The notes under the pieces: model-generated
The model's input: only the letters and a program-made list of their open reading frames with translations
The model's database searches: none
What the model was told of the DNA's origin: nothing
Assembly: GCA_028293265.1 (NCBI GenBank)
Contig: JAQGPB010000652.1
Span: 1 to 16,067 of the forward strand
DNA: 16,067 bases
Origin: Pedosphaera sp.
GTDB lineage: Bacteria > Verrucomicrobiota > Verrucomicrobiae > Limisphaerales > Pedosphaeraceae
Direction of reading: 5' to 3'
Shown here: positions 7,155 to 14,544 of the stretch, piece after piece
Layout of the letters: the number at the start of each line of letters is the position of its first letter
Position numbering within the stretch: position 1 is the first letter of the stretch
Translations under genes and position numbers: made by a program

Positions 7155-7163
7155 GAGGGGCGG

Positions 7164-8189
7164 TCAGGCTTTGAAGGCTTGCTCGATTTTCACGGCCCAG
7201 TGGCCGTCGGCGGTGCCGAGGGTGCCGGTGAATTTGGGTGCGCCGGCGAAGCAAAGGCGGATCTGGCCGGCGAGTTCGGGAAGCAAGGGGATGACGTCGC
7301 CGGGTTTGAGTTGGGAAAGCTGCCGGGCGGTGACTTCGATGTCGGGGAGTTCAGCGGTGATGCTGAGTTCAACTTCGTCGAAGGCGGGGTTCCAGGGGTG
7401 CGCGCTGGTTCCGGCAGCGGGAACGGAAGCAGCAACGGGTTTGCCGCCGATTTCGTTGGCGGCGTTGAGTTTGAGGAGCAACGGTTCCATGGCGTGCCGG
7501 GGAACGGCAAATTGGATCTGTTCGGTGAGTTCGCCGAGGCGGGTTTCCATGCTGAGGACGAGCATCATGGTGTCGGGCGCACAGATTTGGAGGAAACGGG
7601 CGTTGTTCTCGTGCTTGAGGATCGCGGGACGGAGTTCGAGCAGATCGCGCCAGGCGCCGCACCATTCGCCGACGATGGTTTCGACAATTTTGTCGAGGAG
7701 CCGGGTTTCCATCTTGCCGATCTCGCGTGTTTCATCGAGCGGGACGGCGGGTCCGCCGAGCTCACGGTCCACCATGCAGAGGCCAAGATGGGGCGGGATG
7801 TCGAGCAGGCAGGTGCCGTTGAGCGGTTCCAGCTTGAGGAGGGTAAGATGGGTCGGGTTCGACAGGCTGTCGGCGAATTTCTGGAAGGGGATGGTTTCGA
7901 GCTTGGTCAGTTGCAGGCCCACTTCCAAGCCGAGGTGCATCGAGAGCCGGCCGGCAAGGGAATCAATGAATTCCTCGTGGCGGAGGTGGAGCTTGCGCAG
8001 TTCGTTGCCGGAGAAGAAGGAGAGTTTGGGAAATTCGTGCCGGGGCAGCGGCTTGCTTTCCGGCTCGCTTTTGCGGGCGGGCGCGGCGGTTTCGAGGGCG
8101 GCGGCATCGTCGCCTTGCGCCTGGGCCAGCAGTTGCTCGATGTCCGACGGGGAAACAGTTTCGTCAGAAGATGGAGGTGGGTTGCTCAT
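7164..8189 (-). CDS. fliM: Flagellar motor switch protein FliM
   Basis: FliM is part of the cytoplasmic C-ring of the flagellar motor; it binds phosphorylated CheY, FliG and FliN and sets rotation direction. The 341-residue product, close to the usual length, has the N-terminal CheY-binding-like peptide VSPSDIEQLL (12-21), compare the family's LSQ-x-EIDALL. After an acidic, Ala/Pro linker comes the middle CheC-like domain (about 55-240) with DRELGGPA (141-148), the GG motif of the family. A FliN/SpoA-type C-terminal domain spans about 270-338 (ELPDIEVTARQLSQLKPGDV). The ATG at 8187-8189 is 9 nt behind the fliG stop, so the two are very likely cotranscribed. A long plus-strand frame over this gene is a codon-bias shadow. 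Confidence 0.92.
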   Translation of the reverse strand: MSNPPPSSDETVSPSDIEQLLAQAQGDDAAALETAAPARKSEPESKPLPRHEFPKLSFFSGNELRKLHLRHEEFIDSLAGRLSMHLGLEVGLQLTKLETIPFQKFADSLSNPTHLTLLKLEPLNGTCLLDIPPHLGLCMVDRELGGPAVPLDETREIGKMETRLLDKIVETIVGEWCGAWRDLLELRPAILKHENNARFLQICAPDTMMLVLSMETRLGELTEQIQFAVPRHAMEPLLLKLNAANEIGGKPVAASVPAAGTSAHPWNPAFDEVELSITAELPDIEVTARQLSQLKPGDVIPLLPELAGQIRLCFAGAPKFTGTLGTADGHWAVKIEQAFKA

Positions 8190-8198
8190 GGCGGCGGT

Positions 8199-9245
8199 TC
8201 AGAAACGGGCCTGTGGCTGCCGCAAGTTTTCGAGATCAATTTCGCCCTCGCCTTCGAGCTGGCGGACGATGTCAATGATGCTGGATTGCGCGGTGTCAAT
8301 CTCGCTGGGCTTGAGCGAGCCCATGAAGTCAATTTCCTCGCGGACGTTTTGCGCGGCGCGCTTGGAGATGGAGCCGAGCAGGGCGGCCTTGACGGCCGGG
8401 CTGGCGGCCTTGAGCGCGACGGCGAGCGTGTGCATGTCCACGGCCTGGAGAATGACCTGCAGGGTGCGGGGTTCGAGGCGTTCGAGTTCCTCGAAGGTGA
8501 ACATTTTTTTGCCGATATTCTTGGCGAGGTCGGCGTTGCGTTCGTGGAGCGAACTGAGAATGGATTTGCTGACGCTTTTGGGCAGGGCGTTGAGCAATTG
8601 GGCGGCGACCTTGACGCCGCCGGTCTGGTTGACGGCGCGCCGGCGGTTGCCGCCGAACTTGCGCTGCAGTTCCTCGGCGACGCTTTCCACAACTTCAATC
8701 GAAGTAGGCGCGAGGGTGGCGAGGCGTTCGATGATCTGTTCGCGCTGTTCGGGACGAAAAAGGGAGAGCAGTTCAGCGGCTTTTTCCTGCGGGAGGTAAC
8801 TGGCAACGAGCGCAATGGTTTGAATTTGTTCGTGGCGGAGAATGTTGAAAATATGACGTGGTTCCATCTCCACGATTTGCTGCATGGCGGCGACGGGCGC
8901 GCCCTGGGGCGAGACGCGGCCAAGGATCTCCGTGGTGCGGAAGAGGCCGACCGACTTTTCGAGCAGCCGTTCGACGCGGCCAACGCCGCCGGAGATGGCC
9001 GTGACGGCCTCGACGGCGACGGGAGAGAAATCGCGCAAAATTTCGGCCTGCATCTCCTGGCTGATGGTGGCAAACTTGGCCATCTCGGCGGAAACAGCCT
9101 CCAACTCATGCTCGTCCAGGCCCTTCATGATCTGGGCGGCATTTTCCTCGTTGATCATCAACAGCAGGCCCGCCAGCTTTTGGATGCGGGTCAGTTCCGC
9201 GCCTTCGCTGGCGGTTTTAGGCTCGGCTTCTTTGGTGGCGTTCAT
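8199..9245 (-). CDS. fliG: Flagellar motor switch protein FliG
   Basis: FliG links the C-ring to the MS-ring protein FliF and transmits torque from the stator MotA. The product is 348 residues from ATG 9243-9245; TTG 9246-9248 directly before it is an alternative, and residue numbers here count from that TTG. Seen: N-terminal domain with RIQKLAGLLLMI (21-32); middle domain where the FliM-binding EHPQ motif appears as EQIQ (140-143) followed by TIALVASYLP; the hinge region TGGVKVAAQLLNAL (209-222); and the C-terminal torque domain MFTFEELERLEPRTLQVILQ. The charged torque residues are kept in kind: K280, R297, E304, E305 and K313. It starts a fliG-fliM pair; the expected fliF upstream is absent. 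The promoter should lie in 9246-9448, shared with the divergent kinase gene. Confidence 0.93.
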   Translation of the reverse strand: MNATKEAEPKTASEGAELTRIQKLAGLLLMINEENAAQIMKGLDEHELEAVSAEMAKFATISQEMQAEILRDFSPVAVEAVTAISGGVGRVERLLEKSVGLFRTTEILGRVSPQGAPVAAMQQIVEMEPRHIFNILRHEQIQTIALVASYLPQEKAAELLSLFRPEQREQIIERLATLAPTSIEVVESVAEELQRKFGGNRRRAVNQTGGVKVAAQLLNALPKSVSKSILSSLHERNADLAKNIGKKMFTFEELERLEPRTLQVILQAVDMHTLAVALKAASPAVKAALLGSISKRAAQNVREEIDFMGSLKPSEIDTAQSSIIDIVRQLEGEGEIDLENLRQPQARF

Positions 9246-9448
9246 CAATCAATTATGCTCGCGGTGCACGCGCGTGGCTCTTCATCAAGATGCCTATCGG
9301 CGGGATGGCGGTCTGGCTTTAGCGAAAAAGCTGCGGGTTGTAGGGATTTTAAAAATTGCCTCGGGTGGTTTTGTCGGCCTAAAGTGTTTGAAAATAACCA
9401 ATAAGCATCAAAGGGCGATGTTTCGAAAACCCTCGCGGGTCGGGAAGC

Positions 9449-10894
9449 ATGTTTTCCGAGGGAATGGCGAGTTATTGGGGGTGCGAAGTGAAACTAAAAT
9501 TTAGCAGTCTCATCACCGGAAGCTTTCTTTTGGCGATCATGCTTTTGATCGTGCTGGGCGGGGTCGCATACCTCAGCATCACCGGGCTGATCCAGGCGGC
9601 GGACGCGGTTTCGCACACCCATGAGGTGCTGGAAAACCTGAACGGGCTGCTGTCGGAACTTTCCGATGCGGAAGTGGGGGAGCGGGGTTACATCATCACG
9701 GGGAACGAGTCGTTTCTGGAACCTTACAATGGGGCGGCGGCGAAGGTGGACGCGCAACTGAAAACGCTGGTCGTGTTGACGGCGGACAATCCGGCGCAAC
9801 AGGAGCGGCTGGCGAAATTGATGCAATTGACCGGGAAGAAACTGGAAGTGGTGAACAAGGGGATCGCGCTGCGGAGGGACAATGGCTTTGAACCGGCGGC
9901 GGCGGAAGTGCGGACGCAGGAAGGCAAACGGGTGATGGACGAGGTCCGGGGCGTGATTGCGACGATGGTCGGCGAGGAAAAAAGCCTGCTGGCGGCAAGA
10001 GACCGGCGGGCGCGGACGCGCGCGGGGATTGCCGTACCCTTTTCATTGATTGGCGACATAGTGAGTTTGTTGCTGCTGGCGGGGGTGTTCTATCTGCTGA
10101 AACAGGAAATTGCGAACCAGCGGCGGGCCAAGCAGGAAATCCGGGCATTGAACCAGAGTCTTGAAGAACACGCGGGGCAATTGGAAACCGCCAACAAGGA
10201 ACTGGAGGCGTTTTCCTACAGTGTGTCGCATGATTTGCGCGCGCCGTTGCGGCATATCAGCGGGTTTGTGGATTTGCTTGGCAAGCACGAGGGGATGGGC
10301 AAGGATGAGAAGGCGGCGCGCTACCTCAAGTTCATTTCCGATTCGGCGCGACGGATGGGGGCGCTGGTGGATGATTTGCTGGCGTTTTCGCGCATGGGCC
10401 GGACGGACATGCGTCTGACGCAGGTGAATTTGACTGAAATGGTGGTCGAAGTCGGGGGCGAACTGGCCGGGGCCTGCCGGGGCCGGTCCATTGAGTGGCG
10501 GTTCAGCGCCCTGCCCGTGGTGCAGGCGGACCCTGCGATGTTGCGGCTCGTGCTGGTAAATTTGCTGGCCAATGCCATCAAGTACACCGGCACCCGCAGC
10601 CAGGCGAAGATTGAAATGGGCCACCAGCCGGGTGAGGCGGAGGATGTAATTTATGTCCGTGACAACGGAGTCGGGTTCAACATGAAGTATATAGACAAAC
10701 TTTTTGGAGTGTTCCAGCGGCTGCATCATGCCGATGAATTTGAAGGAACGGGCATCGGGCTGGCCAACGTCCGCCGGATCATTGGACGCCATGGCGGGCG
10801 CACCTGGGCGGAAGGCGCCGAGGGCCAGGGCGCAACTTTTTATTTTTCACTTCCCAAACAGGCAAATCATAAACCAACCGGCAATCAATCCTAA
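9449..10894 (+). CDS. CHASE3-domain sensor histidine kinase
   Basis: This membrane kinase senses an unknown signal through its extracytoplasmic CHASE3 domain and phosphorylates a response regulator, almost certainly the one encoded 4 nt downstream. Layout over 481 residues: membrane segment about 20-44; CHASE3 about 45-190 with the diagnostic GERGYIITGNESFLEPY (77-93); second membrane segment about 193-217; coiled coil 218-254; HisKA with phospho-acceptor H261 in YSVSHDLRAPLRHISGF; and HATPase_c with N-box NLLANAIKY (371-379), DNGVGF (405-410), LFGVFQRLH (418-426) and GTGIGLANV (433-441). The HisKA sequence resembles phytochrome-type (Cph1-like) kinases. The start is uncertain: GTG 9488 would give (M)KLKFSSLITG, a more natural N-terminus just before the membrane segment, while ATG 9449 is the longest ATG start. 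Confidence 0.92.
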   Translation: MFSEGMASYWGCEVKLKFSSLITGSFLLAIMLLIVLGGVAYLSITGLIQAADAVSHTHEVLENLNGLLSELSDAEVGERGYIITGNESFLEPYNGAAAKVDAQLKTLVVLTADNPAQQERLAKLMQLTGKKLEVVNKGIALRRDNGFEPAAAEVRTQEGKRVMDEVRGVIATMVGEEKSLLAARDRRARTRAGIAVPFSLIGDIVSLLLLAGVFYLLKQEIANQRRAKQEIRALNQSLEEHAGQLETANKELEAFSYSVSHDLRAPLRHISGFVDLLGKHEGMGKDEKAARYLKFISDSARRMGALVDDLLAFSRMGRTDMRLTQVNLTEMVVEVGGELAGACRGRSIEWRFSALPVVQADPAMLRLVLVNLLANAIKYTGTRSQAKIEMGHQPGEAEDVIYVRDNGVGFNMKYIDKLFGVFQRLHHADEFEGTGIGLANVRRIIGRHGGRTWAEGAEGQGATFYFSLPKQANHKPTGNQS

Positions 10895-10898
10895 TTCC

Positions 10899-11354
10899 AT
10901 GCCACCTTTGAAACGCATTTTATTGGTCGAGGACAGCGCCCAAGACGTCGAACTCACCCTGGCCGCGTTGGCGGAACACAACCTGGCCAACGAGGTGGTG
11001 GTGGCGCGCGACGGCGCGGAGGCGCTGAATTATCTGTTGCGCCGCGAACAGTTCGCCAGCCGCGCGAACGGCCTGCCGGTGGTGGTGATGCTCGATTTGA
11101 AAATGCCGAAGGTGGATGGATTGGAAGTCCTGCGCGAAATGAAAAACCATCCGGATTTGAAGCAGATTCCGGTGGTGATGATGACTTCCTCGCGCGAGGA
11201 ACAGGACCTGGTCAGGAGTTACTCGCTGGGGGTGAACGCCTATGTGGTGAAGCCGGTGGACTTCCAGCAGTTTGTTTCATCTATCAAACAGCTTGGTTTT
11301 TTCTGGGCTGTGATCAACGAGCCGCCGCCGGCCTGCACGCGACCTGCCGCCTGA
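10899..11354 (+). CDS. Single-domain response regulator (Rcp1/CheY-like)
   Basis: A 151-residue receiver domain with no output domain. It carries E11/D12 for metal binding, phospho-acceptor D66 in VVMLDLKMPKVDG, T96 in MMTSS and K118 in YVVKPVD. The NEVVVARDGAEALNYLLRR stretch (31-49) and the long alpha3-beta region are typical of the Rcp1-like group that partners with phytochrome-type histidine kinases, matching the kinase upstream. ATG 10899 is 4 nt after the kinase stop; the frame is open further upstream but that part overlaps the kinase gene and is not protein-like. It probably acts by protein-protein contact or relays phosphate to another protein. It converges on the glycerate kinase gene with only 9 nt between the stop codons and no visible terminator. 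Confidence 0.92.
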   Translation: MPPLKRILLVEDSAQDVELTLAALAEHNLANEVVVARDGAEALNYLLRREQFASRANGLPVVVMLDLKMPKVDGLEVLREMKNHPDLKQIPVVMMTSSREEQDLVRSYSLGVNAYVVKPVDFQQFVSSIKQLGFFWAVINEPPPACTRPAA

Positions 11355-11363
11355 ACCCCGGAT

Positions 11364-12479
11364 TTATTTCTCCAGCCAGCCCTGCGCGATTTTTTCGGCC
11401 AATCGTTCCAGCCAGTGCGCCGCGTTTTGCTTGGCGTCATCCGCGCCGGTCAGTTCCGTCAAGCCGTGCTGGCGGGTGAAGAGGTTTTTTTTTGCGCGTG
11501 GATGCGGGATTACAGTTCCGGCCAGGCCGAGGCAAGGGATTTTCATCTTGAAACAGCGCTCCGCAATCTGCCCGACGCCCTTGCCCATCAGGGTGGAAGG
11601 ATCAATCGCGCCCTCGCCGGTGATGACGAGATCGGCCGAGTGCAGTCGCTGCGCCAATTCCGCCTTGCGCGCGAACAAATCAAAACCCGGCTGAAGCCGC
11701 GCGCGCAGAAAACAGCGCAGTCCAAAACCCAATCCGCCTGCCGCGCCCGCGCCCGGTTCGTTCGCCATGAACCGTCCACGATGGCTCATCATCTCCAACC
11801 GGCGGAGACAGCGTTCTGCCAGCGGAAAATCCGGCGGCGTCAATCCCTTTTGCGGTCCATAAACACGGGTGCAACCATGCGCGCCCAGCAGCGGGTTCTG
11901 CACATCCACCGCCACGATAAAATCCTCAAACCACTTTGGATGTTTTGGCGCACATACTTCCGCGAGTCGCTGGAGTTGAGTCCATTCATGGATCGGATTG
12001 CCACAGTCGTCCAAGAACTCCCAGCCCAACGCGCACGCAACACCAAAGCCGCCATCATTCGTGGCGCTGCCGCCGATGCCGATGAAGCAACGCTTCGCGC
12101 CCTTGGCCGCCGCCGCGCGAATGACCGCGCCCAACCCGTAAGTATCCAGCTCGAAGGGATGGAATTTTTTCGCGGGCAGTTGCGCCAGACCAATCACGTT
12201 CGCAGATTCGATGATGGCAGTCTGGCTTTTTGGCTCCCACCACCAATGCGCGCGGATGGGGCGGTGTGCGGCATCCACCGTCTTGACCGCGATTTTTTTT
12301 GCGCCGAGCAGGGTGCTCATGACTTCGCCAAAGCCGTCTCCTCCATCGCTCATGGGCAGCAATTCGAGGCTGTCAGCAGGCCGTGCATTGCGCCAACCGC
12401 GCGCGATGGCTGCGGCGGCATCCGGGGCGGTAAGCGTCCCCTTGAATTTGTCCGGCGCGATCAAAACCTTCAATGACAT
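11364..12479 (-). CDS. glxK: Glycerate kinase (GlxK/GarK family)
   Basis: Glycerate kinase phosphorylates D-glycerate with ATP (2-phosphoglycerate in the characterised GarK/GlxK enzymes), feeding glyoxylate or glucarate breakdown products into glycolysis. The 371-residue product matches the family length of about 380. Motifs: APDKFKGTLTA (8-18), MSDGGDGFGEVM (43-54), CFIGIGGSATNDGG (131-144), AVDVQNPLLGAHG near 190-202, GAGAAGGLGFG (243-253) and DLVITGEGAIDPST with GKG (283-301). ATG 12477-12479 is chosen because it begins directly at the family's N-terminal strand; the frame runs on upstream to 12878 but overlaps the divergent glutaredoxin gene. Two long poly-A runs lie in the coding strand (9 at 11485-11493, 8 at 12293-12300). 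No pathway partner is seen nearby. Confidence 0.93.
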   Translation of the reverse strand: MSLKVLIAPDKFKGTLTAPDAAAAIARGWRNARPADSLELLPMSDGGDGFGEVMSTLLGAKKIAVKTVDAAHRPIRAHWWWEPKSQTAIIESANVIGLAQLPAKKFHPFELDTYGLGAVIRAAAAKGAKRCFIGIGGSATNDGGFGVACALGWEFLDDCGNPIHEWTQLQRLAEVCAPKHPKWFEDFIVAVDVQNPLLGAHGCTRVYGPQKGLTPPDFPLAERCLRRLEMMSHRGRFMANEPGAGAAGGLGFGLRCFLRARLQPGFDLFARKAELAQRLHSADLVITGEGAIDPSTLMGKGVGQIAERCFKMKIPCLGLAGTVIPHPRAKKNLFTRQHGLTELTGADDAKQNAAHWLERLAEKIAQGWLEK

Positions 12480-12578
12480 GCCCGATTTATCAAGCCACCG
12501 GGTGCAATGCGCAATGCGAAAAGGAAACAGTTGCCAAAATCGCGCCCTGTGGCAGTGTAGAAGAAGATTTAAATTATT

Positions 12579-12923
12579 ATGAATAAACCGAAAATCATCG
12601 CCTATTTGAAGCCCTCCTGCGGCTGGAGCCAGGGTGTCCGTGCCATCATGCGCAAATATGACCTTCCTTTTGAAGACCGCGACATCATCAATAACCCGGT
12701 GGAGCGCCAGGAAATGATCGAGAAGAGCGGCCAGATGCTCAGCCCTTGTGTGGAGATCAACGGCAAAATGCTGCCGGACATCAGCGGCGAGGAAGTGGAA
12801 GCTTACATGCTGGCAAATGGACTGGTGGGAAACACTGAGCGCGAGGCGGATTCGCCGACCAACCAGCCTTGTGCCCATGAAATGCCGCAGGCGTCGCCGT
12901 TGCAGTTTCAGGCCCGCCGATAA
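12579..12923 (+). CDS. Glutaredoxin-like protein with CGWS active site
   Basis: A 114-residue thioredoxin-fold protein of the glutaredoxin family. The active site is C14-G15-W16-S17 in KPSCGWSQGV, that is, a monothiol-type CxxS motif comparable to CGFS. The cis-proline is P56 in MLSPCVEI, where most glutaredoxins have TVP; the next residue is an extra cysteine, C57. ING-K and the closing helix SGEEVEAYML (69-78) complete the fold. A tail of about 30 residues with C98 follows and is not part of the standard domain. It could handle glutathione-linked thiol exchange or iron-sulfur cluster traffic; which of these is unclear. It is divergent from the glycerate kinase gene (99 nt between starts) and ends at a strong terminator. 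Confidence 0.82.
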   Translation: MNKPKIIAYLKPSCGWSQGVRAIMRKYDLPFEDRDIINNPVERQEMIEKSGQMLSPCVEINGKMLPDISGEEVEAYMLANGLVGNTEREADSPTNQPCAHEMPQASPLQFQARR

Positions 12924-12944
12924 AAGGCAATTTTGTTTTCAAGA

Positions 12945-12975
12945 AATGCGAAGGTGAAAACCTTCGCATTTTTTA
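12945..12975. terminator. Strong hairpin terminator, probably bidirectional
   Basis: AAATGCGAAGG (12945-12955) and CCTTCGCATTT (12962-12972) form a perfect 11-bp stem around TGAAAA, followed by more T on the plus strand. It sits 21 nt after the glutaredoxin stop and 5 nt after the stop of the converging glycosyltransferase gene, so it can serve both; on the minus strand the T-tail is only three bases. Confidence 0.85.
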
Positions 12976-12980
12976 TTGGC

Positions 12981-14531
12981 TCAATTTATTCCGTCGCGCC
13001 GATAGACTTCGAGCTCGTAATTTCGCATGGACAAAAAACCCATGTTTCGGCGCGAGGCCCAGAATCCGTTTCGTTCCGGCGTGAATTTTTTGCCGGTAGA
13101 AATCCAGTTTCCGCCGATCACGTTGGTGACTTCGTCGAAATCCTTGGGCGTAATTATCAGGACCGTCAGGCGCTGTTTTTCCTCGGGCAGGAATGCCGAC
13201 AGATAAAGCGGCATGAATGTCCGGGCTGCCGTGCGTTTTGCCGCGTAATAAGCGGCGTGTTCGCCATACAACCAATCCGAGGCGTTCACATTTTCGCGCA
13301 GGAGTTTTTCCACGTTCGAGTAATCGCGGTCGGACCAATCAGCCGCGGCCGTGACGCCGTTCAGCGCGAGGCTGATTCCCATTGCGCCCGCCAGAAAAGC
13401 TCCGCAAATCCAGCGCCATATTCCGCCGGGTGGCGAATGCGACAGCGCCATGCAAACGCACAGGCAAAGCGGCACGTAGGTCATCCAACCGTAATAGGTG
13501 GGGAATTTGCCGGATAAAATCAGCGCCACGGTGAGGGTGAGAGAATAGACGAGGCCGAATGACAGCGGCGATTTTAAGAAGCCGGCGCAACTTGTGTGCT
13601 TCGATTGCGAATCTCCAGTGCCGGTCTCCTTATGTTGATTTCTCCAAAGAGCCCTGACTGCCATTATCACCGCGAGCGCGAACATCACCATGAAGCTGAA
13701 ATCTTTTGGGACCAGGTTGCTGTGGCGCAGTTCGCCCCGCCCCAGCCAGCCGAAGAAGCCGACGGTGGTGTGCTGGCGGATGCTTAACAAAAAGCGATCC
13801 AGCACCCCGTGCGAAACATAAAACCAGGCCAATGCCGCCCCGCCCAGCGCCACGCCGGTCCAGGTTGCCAGCACCGCAGGCAAGATTTTGCGGCCCAAAT
13901 ACAGGAACAACAAGCATCCGCCCACCGCCAGCAGCGGCAGCAATTGCAATCCCGCCCATGGCATCAATGCGCCCAGTGCCATGGTGCCGAAAATTCTTTG
14001 CCGCCAGCAGGCGCGCGAATGGACGTAAATTACGGCGCAAACCAGCAGCAGCGCCAGGCAATCCGGCCGGCCGCTGCGATAGGCAAACACCATGCTGTAG
14101 CCTGTCATGATGAGTCCGAGCAAAAGCAGGCGCGCCCAGCTTGTCGTGACCAGATTCAGGCGGATGCAGGCCCGCCAAAACAACAGGGCCGCCGCAACCA
14201 GATAAACGTAATTGATCGAACGGACTGCCAAGATGGAAAAACCGAAGAGCTTCATCCACAAATAAAGCAGGAAGGAATGCAACGGAACGTTGCCGGCCCA
14301 AAATTCATTGGCATGCTGCACGTACCACGCGCTGGAAGTGAATCCGTGGCCGAGGTAAAGATTCACGGCGGGATCGGAATACATCACTTCATCAATCCAT
14401 ACGAAGGGATAGCGCGTGCCGGTAAGGAGGTTTAACGCCAGAAAACCGAGCGAGAAGAAAACAACGCACCAGGTTTCCCAAGCGGGGTTGGGTATGCTGG
14501 AAGGTGATTTCATCCGCGGTGTGACTGGCAT
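12981..14531 (-). CDS. GT39-like integral membrane glycosyltransferase
   Basis: A 516-residue polytopic membrane protein with about 9-11 predicted membrane helices up to residue 395, then a soluble C-terminal part of about 120 residues. The first extracytoplasmic loop has the acidic pair D47-E48 in PFVWIDEVMYSDPAVNLYLG, as expected for GT-C enzymes of the PMT/ArnT (GT39-like) type that move sugars from polyprenyl-phosphate donors to proteins or lipids. NEFWAGNVPLHSFLLYLWMKL (75-95) and YRSGRPDCLALLL (151-163) fit this group. The acceptor cannot be told. ATG 14529-14531 gives the full N-terminus; ATG 14513 (M7) is an alternative. The gene starts 13 nt after the DUF1080 stop and is likely cotranscribed with it. 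Confidence 0.8.
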   Translation of the reverse strand: MPVTPRMKSPSSIPNPAWETWCVVFFSLGFLALNLLTGTRYPFVWIDEVMYSDPAVNLYLGHGFTSSAWYVQHANEFWAGNVPLHSFLLYLWMKLFGFSILAVRSINYVYLVAAALLFWRACIRLNLVTTSWARLLLLGLIMTGYSMVFAYRSGRPDCLALLLVCAVIYVHSRACWRQRIFGTMALGALMPWAGLQLLPLLAVGGCLLFLYLGRKILPAVLATWTGVALGGAALAWFYVSHGVLDRFLLSIRQHTTVGFFGWLGRGELRHSNLVPKDFSFMVMFALAVIMAVRALWRNQHKETGTGDSQSKHTSCAGFLKSPLSFGLVYSLTLTVALILSGKFPTYYGWMTYVPLCLCVCMALSHSPPGGIWRWICGAFLAGAMGISLALNGVTAAADWSDRDYSNVEKLLRENVNASDWLYGEHAAYYAAKRTAARTFMPLYLSAFLPEEKQRLTVLIITPKDFDEVTNVIGGNWISTGKKFTPERNGFWASRRNMGFLSMRNYELEVYRRDGIN

Positions 14532-14544
14532 CCGGCCAAGGCGT

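Larger units (their letters stand above)
6095..7163. other. 1.07-kb gene-free region rich in palindromes and short repeats
   Basis: No reading frame here looks like a protein: the open frames are rich in Arg, Pro and Ala, share no recognisable motif and lie on several frames at once. What it does hold: a weak long-loop inverted repeat (AAAAAGGG 6134-6141 with CCCTTTTT 6162-6169); a block of short-loop GC hairpins at 6401-6614; a 10-nt period tract CCGCC-T-G-T-A near 6719-6750; a 23-nt direct repeat (6774-6796 and 6869-6891); a C-rich tract with CCCTCAACC units (6824-6930); three tandem 10-nt units ending CTTTTTC (6941-6970); a run of nine T at 6982-6990; and two tandem hairpins at 7109-7154. 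It lies downstream of both flanking genes, which converge on it. Confidence 0.7.

Noticed and set aside
6095..7163. Insertion sequence or CRISPR array in the gene-free region
   Set aside because: No transposase frame or terminal inverted repeats, and the repeats are few, uneven in spacing and without uniform spacers.
7047..9404. Very long plus-strand open frames (up to 785 and 821 codons) across fliM and fliG
   Set aside because: They lie antisense to two clearly identified genes, have Gly/Glu/Phe- or Arg/Ser-rich composition without motifs, and run into non-coding DNA. They come from GC-biased codon use of the real genes.
11415..12476. Plus-strand frame of 353 codons opposite glycerate kinase
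   Set aside because: The minus strand carries every glycerate kinase motif; the plus frame has none and is Arg/Gln-rich.
12480..12878. N-terminal extension of the glycerate kinase frame
   Set aside because: The extension overlaps the glutaredoxin gene antisense and the family N-terminus begins exactly at ATG 12479.
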